From positions 1 to 64,000 of IMG/VR virus record IMGVR_UViG_3300021171_000008: DNA of 64,000 nt. One strand, given 5' to 3'. This DNA comes from a virus. Positions 41,593 to 48,781 of the stretch are shown piece after piece (the stretch's first letter is position 1; every line of letters starts with the position of its first letter). The position numbers were made by a program, and so were the translations under genes. The notes beneath the pieces are model-generated. The model did no database searches. It saw nothing but the letters and a program-made list of their open reading frames with translations, and was not told where the DNA came from.

Positions 41593-42506
41593 TAGGCGGC
41601 CTCCAGAGCGGGTTCCTCCTCGTCCGCCTCCTCTGCACTCACCTTGCCGCGTAACCAGTCTACGGCCTTGCTGGCCGCACTGGCGGCGGTCACGATCGCC
41701 GTCTCTTTCTGGGACAGGAGCGAAACCCAGTGGTCGATGTAGGCGGCCGGAGCCTCGCCCATGTCGATGCCCCACTCGGCGCAGACGAAAGCCGCCGTTA
41801 GCTCGGCGATCAGCTCCTCGGCCGCATATTCGCGGTCCCCAAACTTGCCCTTCAGCTCGCGGCCCAGGCGCGAGGGATGCCCGGTCGCGTGGCCCATCTC
41901 ATGAAAGAGCGTGCTGTAGAAGGCATGGGCGCCGACAAAGGCCTCAAACGCGGGCATCTGGATGCGATCGAGCGAGGGCGCATACTGGGCGCGCGCGCCT
42001 CGGCCTTCCTCGATGCGGATCTCGGTCGCGGCGACGAAGGCGTCGAGATCAGCGTCGCGCCCGTCAGGATTGACCGGGGCATGCTGGCGAGGCTCGCCCA
42101 GGCCCATGACCGAATCCGGCAGCCCCTCGCACTGCGCCACGTTGAAAACCGTGTAGCTGCGCAAGAAACCAATGGTCTTTTTCTCGCCAGGATTCTTATC
42201 GTCCTTTACGAGCATGCGCTTGACGAAGATCACGGCGACGCCGTGCTCGTGTTTCTTGACGTTGCCGCCTGCCGCCTTGGCCTGCTTGAAGGTCAGCCAG
42301 CGCGGCGTGCTGTAGCCCTCGACCTCGGCCACGCCCCAGAGCAACAGGACGTTAGCGCCGCTGTAGAAGCGGCCGGTGACCGCATTGCGCGGCATCACGC
42401 TGCCATGCGCGCCAACGCGCTCGGACCAGGGCTTGCGCCAGGGCGCAACGCCAGTTTTCAGCTGGGCGAGAATCTTGTCGGTGATCTCGCGGTGCATGTC
42501 TCGCAT
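41592..42506 (-). CDS. ardC: ArdC-like antirestriction protein
   Basis: 304 residues. N-terminal ssDNA-binding domain (DUF1738-type): REITDKILAQLKTGVAPWRKPW, AVTGRFYSGANVLLLWG, WLTFKQAKAAGGNVKKHEHG. C-terminal zincin-like metallopeptidase: STLFHEMGHATGHPSRLGR with HExxH, and AAEELIAELTAAFVCAEWG supplying the third ligand region. ArdC proteins protect incoming DNA from type I restriction and are typical of conjugative elements and phages. Preceded by a strong promoter, leader hairpin and GGAGTCGAACCC. Confidence 0.88.
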   Translation of the reverse strand: MRDMHREITDKILAQLKTGVAPWRKPWSERVGAHGSVMPRNAVTGRFYSGANVLLLWGVAEVEGYSTPRWLTFKQAKAAGGNVKKHEHGVAVIFVKRMLVKDDKNPGEKKTIGFLRSYTVFNVAQCEGLPDSVMGLGEPRQHAPVNPDGRDADLDAFVAATEIRIEEGRGARAQYAPSLDRIQMPAFEAFVGAHAFYSTLFHEMGHATGHPSRLGRELKGKFGDREYAAEELIAELTAAFVCAEWGIDMGEAPAAYIDHWVSLLSQKETAIVTAASAASKAVDWLRGKVSAEEADEEEPALEAA

Positions 42507-42530
42507 TGGGTTCGACTCCAAAAAGTTAAA

Positions 42531-42585
42531 GGGCGCGGGTAGGCCTGCGCCCCTCTCAGATAGCGTTAGATGCAAAAACTGTCAA
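42531..42585 (-). promoter_or_regulatory. promoter and leader hairpin of ardC
   Basis: Minus strand: TTGACA (42585-42580), 17-base spacer, TATCTG (42562-42557); then GGGCGC/GCGCCC hairpin (42552-42531) followed by TTTAACTTTTT, the same promoter-hairpin-U-run-RBS order as in the SNF2 leader. The -35 context ATCTTGACAGTTTTTGC matches the 40.36 and 50.84 kb promoters. Confidence 0.7.
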
Positions 42586-42752
42586 GATGGCGACGATTTT
42601 GGATTGCGGGCGCGCCGCTCGGCCTCGGCCCTGGCCGCCGCCTTTTCCTTGGTGCAGTGGCGAATATGCGCCGCCTTCCCCAGCGCATTGTTGGTGATAC
42701 GATCGCCGCAGATCGGGCAGACGACACGCCGCCAGCGAATTTTGCGGGTCAT
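42582..42752 (-). CDS. small zinc-ribbon protein
   Basis: 56 residues: MTRKIRWRRVVCPICGDRITNNALGKAAHIRHC, a C2HC-type finger (C-x2-C ... H-x3-H-C), then a basic Ala/Arg tail. Starts on the TGATG overlap with the 42928 gene; AAGGAG upstream. Probably nucleic-acid binding. Confidence 0.65.
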   Translation of the reverse strand: MTRKIRWRRVVCPICGDRITNNALGKAAHIRHCTKEKAAARAEAERRARNPKSSPS

Positions 42753-42928
42753 CAGCGCAGCTCCTTCCGCCGCGAATCCAGCTCGGCGCGGATGGCCTGA
42801 AGGTGAAGCTCCAGCACGCTCATCGCCAAACCGCACCGGGTTGAATCGCCGCTCTTGATGGCCTCTTCCGCGCGGCGCGCCTCGCGACGAATCTCGCGGC
42901 AGCGCGTAATGATGTTTACGCAGTCCAT
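42752..42928 (-). CDS. 58-residue helical protein behind hammerhead ribozyme A
   Basis: MDCVNIITRCREIRREARRAEEA, then RCGLAMSVLELHLQAIRAELDSRRKELR: two amphipathic helices. GGAGTCGAGAA precedes the ATG, 25 bases after the ribozyme's 3' end. Stop overlaps the zinc-ribbon ATG. No family recognised. Confidence 0.6.
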   Translation of the reverse strand: MDCVNIITRCREIRREARRAEEAIKSGDSTRCGLAMSVLELHLQAIRAELDSRRKELR

Positions 42929-42956
42929 TTCTCGACTCCTTCAGATTGCTGTGAGT

Positions 42957-43022
42957 AGGCTCATCAGGCGGCGCCTTACGCCGCGACACAGAGGCCCCAG
43001 GACGGGCCTCCGCGTTTCGCCC
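42957..43022 (-). ncRNA. type II hammerhead ribozyme A
   Basis: Read 5'-3' on the minus strand: stem II 3' side GGGC (43022-43019), core GAAA (43018-43015), stem III CGCGGAGGCCC with GGGCCTCTGTG (11 pairs including G-U), cleavage triplet GUC (42987-42985), stem I GCGGCG/CGCCGC with loop TAAGG (42984-42968), core CTGATGA (42967-42961), stem II 5' side GCCT (42960-42957). The last A of GAAA pairs with U of GUC, as the family requires. Predicted cut is between 42985 and 42984, 56 bases before the downstream ATG. All invariant core residues are present; activity is inferred. Confidence 0.85.
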
Positions 43023-43047
43023 TGGTTCAGAGTCCCGCTCGCGTTCC

Positions 43048-43392
43048 TCAGACGTAGACTTTCCCGCTGCCGCCCTCTTCGATGTCGATCGGGTCATATT
43101 CGCCCGTGACCGCGCCGAACTCGTCAGGCTGCAACAGATATTCGCGGACATGTTCCCAGCCGCGATCTGCGGTGCGAGGCACGATGCGCAAAAGATGCTC
43201 CGGCGGGAACCCAAAGGACTCGTCCTCAAAATCAACGCGCACGCAGTCCGCCGTCTCGCGCTCGCTTCCAGTGACAGTCGCCAACTCGCAAGCGACCAGC
43301 CGTCCGTCCCAGTCGGCAATGTCATCGCCCTCAAGGTCCACTCGGTCGCCAATGCGAATATCGGCGGCCTTCACTTCGATCATGCATTCCAT
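43048..43392 (-). CDS. hypothetical beta-rich protein behind hammerhead ribozyme B
   Basis: 114 residues: MIEVKAADIRIGDRVDLEGDDIADWDGRLVACELATVTGSERETADCVRVDFEDESFGFPPEHLLRIV. A KOW/SH3-like beta barrel is plausible. GGAGTCGAAGACC precedes ATG; the ribozyme ends 20 bases upstream. Ends 26 bases before hammerhead A. Confidence 0.6.
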   Translation of the reverse strand: MECMIEVKAADIRIGDRVDLEGDDIADWDGRLVACELATVTGSERETADCVRVDFEDESFGFPPEHLLRIVPRTADRGWEHVREYLLQPDEFGAVTGEYDPIDIEEGGSGKVYV

Positions 43393-43411
43393 GGTCTTCG
43401 ACTCCGTTGGT

Positions 43412-43467
43412 AGGCTCATCAGTGGCGGCCAAACCGCCAGACGCGCGCCAGAGCGCGCGTTTCGCCT
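43412..43467 (-). ncRNA. type II hammerhead ribozyme B
   Basis: Minus strand 5'-3': stem II AGGC (43467-43464), core GAAA (43463-43460), stem III CGCGCGC-TCTG-GCGCGCG, perfect, extended by the A-U pair, cleavage triplet GUC (43442-43440), stem I TGGCGG/CCGCCA with loop TTTGG (43439-43423), core CTGATGA (43422-43416), stem II GCCT (43415-43412). Every core position fits, and sequence differences from ribozyme A are compensated in the stems. Predicted cut is between 43440 and 43439. It begins right after the stop codon of the upstream gene. Confidence 0.88.
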
Positions 43468-43650
43468 TCAGAACTTGACCGGGATCATGGTGACGCAATT
43501 GTCCTCTGTCTTTTCCAGGCGGACATGGCGCCACATATGGAGTTCGCGATCCCGGCGGATGCGCGCGAACTGTTTAGCCTCGGACTCATTGTCGAAGGCG
43601 CGGATCAGGTCTTGAGTGATACCGGGGTAGGTCACGATCCACTTGGTCAT
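43468..43650 (-). CDS. small hypothetical protein
   Basis: 60 residues: MTKWIVTYPGITQDLIRAFDNESEAKQFARIRRDRELHMWRHVRLEK. Beta-alpha-beta. ATG overlaps the upstream TGA. Its stop is immediately followed by hammerhead ribozyme B. Confidence 0.65.
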   Translation of the reverse strand: MTKWIVTYPGITQDLIRAFDNESEAKQFARIRRDRELHMWRHVRLEKTEDNCVTMIPVKF

Positions 43651-44039
43651 GCTGCCCTCCCGAGCGGGAACCGCACCGGCAGAGCCTCGCGGGCAAGACG
43701 ATCGCGCTTGGCCGCCATGGCCGCCTTGTAGGCCTCGACAATGCCCCCGTGCATGCCGACGCGGTCGAGGGAGAGTTTGCCGGTCGCCCAGGCGGCGCGA
43801 TCGGCGTTAGCCTGCGCCGCGAACTCAGCGCGAATCTTCGCGCGGTGTTTGGCGTCGTCGACGTGCGCCGTCTTCTGCCCGCTCGGGGCATTAGTCGGCC
43901 AAGTGTCGACCGCGACCTTGCGGCCGGGTTTCGCTGGCTTGGTGTAAATTGGCCCCCAGGACTCGGGCTCGACGCGCTTGCCGTCGCGATAGGGCAAGTC
44001 CTCGAACGAAAACGGGCGCAGATCAGATTCGCGTGACAT
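43647..44039 (-). CDS. hypothetical protein
   Basis: 130 residues: RPFSFEDLPYRDGKRVEPESWGPIYTKPAKPGRKVAVDTW..., then helical KHRAKIRAEFAAQANADRAAWATGKLSLDRVGMHGGIVEAYKAAMAAKR. GGAGTCGAACCC precedes ATG. No family. Confidence 0.6.
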   Translation of the reverse strand: MSRESDLRPFSFEDLPYRDGKRVEPESWGPIYTKPAKPGRKVAVDTWPTNAPSGQKTAHVDDAKHRAKIRAEFAAQANADRAAWATGKLSLDRVGMHGGIVEAYKAAMAAKRDRLAREALPVRFPLGRAA

Positions 44040-44057
44040 GGGTTCGACTCCAGTTTG

Positions 44058-44111
44058 GGCGCCGTAGGCGGCGCCTGTCCCTCAAATAGGGGGTTACGGT
44101 ACGCCGGTCAA
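44058..44111 (-). promoter_or_regulatory. promoter and leader hairpin of the 44039 gene
   Basis: Minus strand TTGACC (44111-44106), 17-base spacer, TATTTG (44088-44083), then the self-complementary arms GGCGCC...GGCGCC (44075-44058), then the GGAGTCGA site. Likely the promoter for the ribozyme-bearing operon. Confidence 0.6.
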
Positions 44112-44443
44112 GCTATTTTCGTCGTCATCGTGACGATTTTCTCGAGCCGGAACGGACTCCTTATTACATTGTCCCCAGCCAGTCCCCTTCCCAGGCTCGA
44201 GGAACAGCCAGTTTGTCCCGCGCTTGTCCCCAGCTCGGACATGTCCTCGTTTGTCCCTCGCAGCTGTCCCTTTTCGGTCCCTCAAGCCACAAAACGCGAT
44301 AGGCGATTAAACGGCCAGAAACGGTCGCTGAGACGCCCCTTTTTGCAGTCGATGCAGATCCCCTAGATTGCAGAGCGCCCGTCAGCGCCCTGTTTAAAGC
44401 CCAGCAAAGGGCTAAAGGTGTTACAACCTAAGCGTCAGTTGTG
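44112..44443. repeat. GTCC/GTCCC iteron-like cluster in an intergenic region
   Basis: No gene. Plus-strand GTCC elements begin at 44171, 44182, 44215, 44226, 44243, 44253, 44266 and 44277; most are TGTCCC or TTGTCCC. Steps are 11, 33, 11, 17, 10, 13 and 11 bases, mostly near one helical turn. Also present: a degenerate operator TTGCAGTCGATGCAG (44343-44357), and a minus-strand terminator-like hairpin (TAGCCC/GGGCTTTAAA around 44395-44415) for the HTH gene. Candidate origin or operator array. Confidence 0.55.
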
Positions 44444-44746
44444 TTAGGTCGGTTTCAGGTTTTTGAGGTAATTTTCCGAAATTTGCGCGCTAAGCCTTTG
44501 GCGACCTTCAGTGTACCAAGCTGGGGTTCTTTCCCTCGCAAGCGGATTCGGCGGCTTAGGCGGGACATGCAGGCTCAATCCCCGACGCCGTTGACCGAGG
44601 GCATAGATCTGCCGGACCCGCTCGCGCGACAAGCCAAACTCATCGCCGACCGATCGCAGCGTTCGCCCCGATAGGACCGCAAGCCTTATTGCCTCATCGC
44701 GTTCCGGCGTCCTCGTCCAATTGCCTTCAGCGATCCCGTACAGCAT
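44444..44746 (-). CDS. sigma-70 region-4-like HTH regulator
   Basis: 100 residues. TLRSVGDEFGLSRERVRQIYALGQRRRG follows the sigma-70 region 4.2 signature (T-L-x-x-V-G-x-x-F-x-x-T/S-R-E-R-V-R-Q-I), but region 2 is absent, so it is a stand-alone -35-type DNA binder. The basic C-terminus is disordered. GGAGTCGAACC precedes ATG 44746. The palindromic operator at 44767-44781 lies 20 bases upstream. Confidence 0.75.
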   Translation of the reverse strand: MLYGIAEGNWTRTPERDEAIRLAVLSGRTLRSVGDEFGLSRERVRQIYALGQRRRGLSLHVPPKPPNPLARERTPAWYTEGRQRLSAQISENYLKNLKPT

Positions 44747-44766
44747 GGTTCGACTCCTCACTCCAC

Positions 44767-44781
44767 TTGCAGATCATGCAA
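44767..44781. promoter_or_regulatory. palindromic operator
   Basis: TTGCAGATCATGCAA, one of eight TTGCA-N5-TGCAA copies, between the 45431 gene's stop and the 44746 gene's ribosome site. No clear -10 accompanies it, so it may act as a roadblock operator. Confidence 0.5.
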
Positions 44782-44816
44782 ATGGACGCCAGGAATGGAT
44801 CGCGGTCAAGAGCGCT

Positions 44817-45431
44817 TCAGTGGATCTCGTCGTCGACGTCGAAGTCTCGCTTGGGCGATGGCTCACGGTCGTCGATCGCTTGCCAGTTGCGCTCGGTCTT
44901 TTGAGCGCGAATTTTCGCCAGCTCTTTGTCCGTGAGCGTGCCGAACCGATCGACCAGCTCAAGCTTGCCGCCGTTGTACCAAGCCGCGCCTTTGGTCGGA
45001 TTGATGAGCCGACGCCAGACGTCGCCGTGCTCGGCCTGGAAGCGCAACCGTCGATCGCGGACGAAAGCGCTGTCCGCAATGATCTCCACCGTGTCAGGGA
45101 TCTCGCCACGCCGCAGATAGGGCCACAGGCGCGCAGCGATGATCCACTCGCGGCAATTGGGCTTGCGGAACGCCTCATGCGCCCAACGCCCGCAGTGGGC
45201 TAATTCGCCGCTATCGCGAATCCAGGCCAAATCGCCATAACGCCGCTCGGTCAGTACGCGCGCCGTCAAAGTGCGGTCCGAGCGTTTCGCGGCCGGTCCA
45301 GGGCGCCGAATGGAACAGGTGATCAGCACCGCGCGCGTGGCTCGATTGATCACCGCCCAAGGCTCAAACAACGCCAGAACCTCATCAGCGCTCGCCAGGG
45401 TTGGACTTCCCCGCCTCGCAATTTCAATCAT
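44817..45431 (-). CDS. hypothetical protein, first gene of leftward operon
   Basis: 204 residues, alpha/beta: MIEIARRGSPTLASADEVLALFEPWAVINRATRAVLITC, then ARVLTERRYGDLAWIRDSGELAHCGRWAHEAFRKPNCREW, and an acidic, basic-flanked tail. GGAGG 5 bases before ATG 45431; the longer TTG start is rejected. Related proteins occur in alphaproteobacterial phages; function unknown. Confidence 0.55.
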   Translation of the reverse strand: MIEIARRGSPTLASADEVLALFEPWAVINRATRAVLITCSIRRPGPAAKRSDRTLTARVLTERRYGDLAWIRDSGELAHCGRWAHEAFRKPNCREWIIAARLWPYLRRGEIPDTVEIIADSAFVRDRRLRFQAEHGDVWRRLINPTKGAAWYNGGKLELVDRFGTLTDKELAKIRAQKTERNWQAIDDREPSPKRDFDVDDEIH

Positions 45432-46120
45432 TTGCGCCTCCGCTACCAAAACCTGTCAAGCGAAATCGCCACTCCAAAAACCCCAATCTTATCAAAGCCA
45501 AAACCCTAAGCCCTTGACATCCTTCAACTGTCCCTGCTATCCCCTCGCGCGCGAATCCCTAACAAATTACAGCAGCCCACTGGGCCTAGGCGTCGCTAGG
45601 CCCCCTGTGGGGATGCGACTGCAAATGATCAACCATAAAAAACCTTCGATCTTAGGGCTTCTAGGGGACGTTAGCGTCCCTATCTCCTCCCTTTCTGCAC
45701 CTTCTGCAAGCGCTTCTAAGCGCTTCGCGCCTTACGGCGAAGCTTAGAAGCTCTCTCCTATAAAAAGACAGCACAGAGCCTCTACCTTCGTTCCCCTTCA
45801 CCCGCTGGTCCCTTCCTCGGAGACTGAAACGAGTGTCGTTTTGTCCTGTCCCTGGCCGGTTCTGCGCCGGTTGCGCGTCGAGCGCTGCGAGCGGGCTCAA
45901 ACAGGGGCTAAGTGCTTGATGTTGCTGAGTGCTGTGCGTGTATCTGAAGATTGTGAGACACGCAATAAACGCATACCACTTCCGGGGCGTGCATCGTGCC
46001 AAATCAGTGCCAATAGAGGGCCGCTGCGGCGGCAGGAGGGTGGGGGGGGGACCGCCCATCTTGAACTTTTAGGCTTGTAGCGTTGAGGTAAAAATCTGGT
46101 TGGTTTGGCGGAGATTGAAC
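45432..46120. other. long structured intergenic region upstream of the terminase operon
   Basis: About 690 bases without a supportable gene. Plus-strand promoter TTGACA (45514-45519), 18-base spacer, TATCCC (45538-45543). Stems: outer CCCAC/GTGGG and inner GGGCCTAG/CTAGGCCC (45576-45611); GGGACG/CGTCCC (45665-45680); long GCTTCTAAG...CTTAGAAGC with inner CTTCGC/GCGAAG (45712-45751). Near-match operator CTGCACCTTCTGCAA (45695-45709). A run of ten G at about 46042. It could carry a non-coding RNA, origin or packaging site. Confidence 0.5.
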
Positions 46121-46699
46121 ATGGCAGATCCGGGAAAGCCAAGGGCACGGAAGAGCAGGGCGCTGACGAGTGAGGAATTGGCGGAGCGGGAGAAGCAGGC
46201 GAAGGAGATGGAGGGTTCGATTGAGCAGATGTCGGCGAATGGTCTGACGCCTCAGGAGATCAGTTTGCTGACGGGGTTGAGCGCGGATCGGCTGTACAGG
46301 AAGTACAAGGGGCAGATGATGAAGGGCGGGGCGAGGCGGACGAACGAGGTTGCGCAGGCGGCGTATTTGATGGCGACGGGGGGACCGGAGAAGAACTGGC
46401 GACAGGCTGACGCGAGTATGAACAAATTTTGGTTAGAGCGTCGTGGTGGGCCGATCTGGGCGCCGCCGAAGCCGGATCAGGAAGCGGGGCCGGACTTGAC
46501 GCGGTTGAGTGTTCCGCAATTGATTGAGTTGGAGCGGGCGTTGCGGCCGCTAGCGAGACATCCGGTGCTGATTGATGCCGAGGTCGAATCTACCGAGCCA
46601 CGAGGCGGTGGTGGCGGAGTTGATGAAAAGGGAGCTGGGGATTTCGTCGATGGAGGCGTCGGCGAGCGTGTCGACGGTTCGGGAGCGGTGCCGGAATAG
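46121..46699 (+). CDS. terS: terminase small subunit (putative)
   Basis: 192 residues. Lys/Arg-rich start, then SANGLTPQEISLLTGLSADRLYRKYKGQMMKGGARRTNEVAQAAYLMATGG, an HTH followed by an oligomerisation-type helix, then NWRQADASMNKFWLERRGG, a pattern common in small terminase subunits ('P-x-x-x-A-x-x-F-W-L-K-x-R'). The last ~40 residues are Gly-rich and overlap the large-subunit gene by 125 bases. Recognises phage DNA for packaging. ATG 46121 has GGAG upstream. Confidence 0.7.
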   Translation: MADPGKPRARKSRALTSEELAEREKQAKEMEGSIEQMSANGLTPQEISLLTGLSADRLYRKYKGQMMKGGARRTNEVAQAAYLMATGGPEKNWRQADASMNKFWLERRGGPIWAPPKPDQEAGPDLTRLSVPQLIELERALRPLARHPVLIDAEVESTEPRGGGGGVDEKGAGDFVDGGVGERVDGSGAVPE

Positions 46700-48233
46700 T
46701 TTGGTGAATTTTGTTGAGGAGGCGTGGCCGATTTTGGAGCCCCGGATGGTGTTTGTGAAGGGGCCTTTGGTCGAGGCGATCTGCGAGCATTTGGAAGCGG
46801 TTTCGGCGGGGCTGATTACGCGGCTGTTGATCAATGTTCCGCCTGGGTCGGCGAAGTCGCTTTTGGTCAGTGTGCTTTGGCCGAGCTGGGAATGGGGCCC
46901 TCGGGGTCTGACGTCGTATCGGTACATCAGCTCCAGTTTTGCGGAGAGCGCGTGCGTTCGGGACGTTCGCAAGATGCGGATGTTGGTGACCAGCGACTGG
47001 TATCAGCGTCACTGGCCGCATGTTGAGTTGACGCGCGGTGGGGAGCTGTCGTTTGAAAATTCGATGACGGGGACGCGGGACGGGGTTGCGTTCTCCAGTC
47101 TGACTAGCCGGCGCGGTGACAGATTGATTCTGGATGACCCGCACAGTGTGGAGAAGGCGGAGAGCCCGAACGATCGGGAGAAGGCGACGCGGCGGTTTCG
47201 GGAGAGCGCGGTGAACCGTCTGAACGATCAGGCGCGCTCGGCGATCGTTGTGGTGATGCAGCGGCTGCACGAGGCGGACATCAGCGGGGTGATCATGGAG
47301 TACATGCCCGATTATTGTTTGTTGGTTTTGCCGATGGAGTACGAATCGTCGCGGCATTGCGAAACGAGCATTGGATTTAGCGACTGGCGGCGCAGCGAGG
47401 GGGAGCTTTTGTTTCCGGCGCGGTGGGGCCGGCAGGAGGTTGAGAACCTCAAGCGGGACATGGACAAATTTGCGTGGGCTGGCCAGTACCAGCAGCGGCC
47501 GGCGCCGCGAGGCGGGGGGCTGTTTCCGTATGGCGGCTGGGAATATTGGCATCGCGGGATTGCGCTGACGTTCGGCAGGAACGAATCGCAATATCCGGAC
47601 ATGGACGTGATCCTGGGCTCGCTGGACCCGGCTTACGGCGAGAAGCAGGAAGCCGATTTTTCGGCCTTCATCGTGCTCGGGCTCTGGACGAACCATCGCG
47701 GGGTGCAACAGGCGATGTTGATGGCTTGCTGGCAGAAGCGGCTGGCGTTGAACGATCTGGTCGAGGAGGTGATCAAATCGTGCAGAAAATTGAAGGTCGA
47801 TCGGCTCTTAATCGAGCTGAAAGCGTCAGGGATCTCGGTCGCGCAGGAGATTTCGCGGCTGACGCGGGACGAGGAATTTGCGGTCCAGCGGATCGATCCG
47901 GGTAATATGGACAAGGTTTCGCGCGCGAACGCGCTGTCGCATTTGTGGGGCGAGGAGCAGGCGGATGGCAGTGTGCGCAAGGGCGTCATCTGGTGCCCAG
48001 CTCAGACGCAGAGTAACGGGGCGGTTTGGCCTCGGGATTGGGCCGAGCTGTGCATGAGCCAGTGCGCGAGCTTCCCGAAAGGGAAATTCGACGACATCGT
48101 TGACGCCTTGTGTCAGGCGCTGAAGTGGTGCCGCGATCGGGGCTTGCTGAAGAAGTCGACCGAGGTCCAGGCGGAGGAATACGCGGAGCTGATGGCGTCG
48201 CCGCTTCCCCCGCAGCCGCTGTACCCGATTTGA
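46575..48233 (+). CDS. terL: terminase large subunit
   Basis: 552 residues. ATPase: Walker A VPPGSAKS (88-95), Walker B DRLILDDPHS, coupling region QRLHEADISG. Nuclease: ILGSLDPAYGEKQEADFSAF with first Asp, VDRLLIELKASGISVAQE, KFDDIVDALCQAL with the last Asp. Together these are the complete packaging motor and headful/cos nuclease. Codons use visibly more G- and T-ending choices (ttg, ttt, gtt, ggg) than surrounding genes. Start at ATG 46575; TTG 46572 adjoins. Confidence 0.92.
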   Translation: MPRSNLPSHEAVVAELMKRELGISSMEASASVSTVRERCRNSLVNFVEEAWPILEPRMVFVKGPLVEAICEHLEAVSAGLITRLLINVPPGSAKSLLVSVLWPSWEWGPRGLTSYRYISSSFAESACVRDVRKMRMLVTSDWYQRHWPHVELTRGGELSFENSMTGTRDGVAFSSLTSRRGDRLILDDPHSVEKAESPNDREKATRRFRESAVNRLNDQARSAIVVVMQRLHEADISGVIMEYMPDYCLLVLPMEYESSRHCETSIGFSDWRRSEGELLFPARWGRQEVENLKRDMDKFAWAGQYQQRPAPRGGGLFPYGGWEYWHRGIALTFGRNESQYPDMDVILGSLDPAYGEKQEADFSAFIVLGLWTNHRGVQQAMLMACWQKRLALNDLVEEVIKSCRKLKVDRLLIELKASGISVAQEISRLTRDEEFAVQRIDPGNMDKVSRANALSHLWGEEQADGSVRKGVIWCPAQTQSNGAVWPRDWAELCMSQCASFPKGKFDDIVDALCQALKWCRDRGLLKKSTEVQAEEYAELMASPLPPQPLYPI

Positions 48234-48265
48234 CCTAAACGGCCACGGCGGCTATATTCGCCATT

Positions 48266-48475
48266 ATGACCACAGATGAGGCCGTGACCATTTTGGACAA
48301 CATTCCGGGGAATGTGGTCGTTCCGGCCGCTAAGGTCGTTCAGATGTTGCGCGCATGGAAAGGCGTCGATGCAAACGAGGTCATCGACGTGCTGGAGCAG
48401 TTGAGGCCGTCTGAGGTGCTTGAAGTCGTCGCGTTCGCCGAGCGCAAAATCGCCCGCCGGAATCGGCCGCGCTAG
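48266..48475 (+). CDS. small helical hypothetical protein
   Basis: 69 residues: TTDEAVTILDNIPGNVVVPAAKVVQMLRAWKGVDANEVIDVLEQLRPSEVLEVVAFAERKIAR. All-helical, possible dimer. Located between terminase and radical SAM genes. Confidence 0.6.
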   Translation: MTTDEAVTILDNIPGNVVVPAAKVVQMLRAWKGVDANEVIDVLEQLRPSEVLEVVAFAERKIARRNRPR

Positions 48476-48487
48476 GAGCGTTGGAAG

Positions 48488-48721
48488 ATGACGCGGGCGG
48501 AGGCGATCAGGGCGATGGATCGGCGGATGAGGGTCCGAGTCGGTGCGTTCCGTAATCCGGACAGCTGGGGTTATTGCGAGGGAGTGATCACGCACATCTG
48601 CCGCTGCGGCGTGGTTGGCGTCGAGGACGATGGCGGGACGACCTATTTCCGGCCGCAGCGGACTGTGCGGGCGGTGGGACCGGCCCCAGCGCCGGAACCG
48701 GCCCCTTCAGTCCATCCGTGA
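48488..48721 (+). CDS. small beta-rich hypothetical protein
   Basis: 77 residues: RRMRVRVGAFRNPDSWGYCEGVITHICRCGVVGVEDDGGTTYFRPQRTVRAV, an SH3-like barrel pattern, then a Pro/Ala tail. GGAAG precedes ATG. Confidence 0.6.
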   Translation: MTRAEAIRAMDRRMRVRVGAFRNPDSWGYCEGVITHICRCGVVGVEDDGGTTYFRPQRTVRAVGPAPAPEPAPSVHP

Positions 48722-48781
48722 GGCGCGTTGGCGGACCGAACCTCCGGACTGTACACCTCCATCCTGGGAGGAAAAAGCGAC

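Noticed and set aside
42741-42760. CTGATGA on the minus strand at 42750 as a third hammerhead
   Set aside because: No GAAA, GUC and paired stems around it; it is a stop/start overlap.
45825-45870. GAAACGAG...TTGTC near 45.83 kb as a hammerhead fragment
   Set aside because: A short hairpin exists but no CUGANGA follows.
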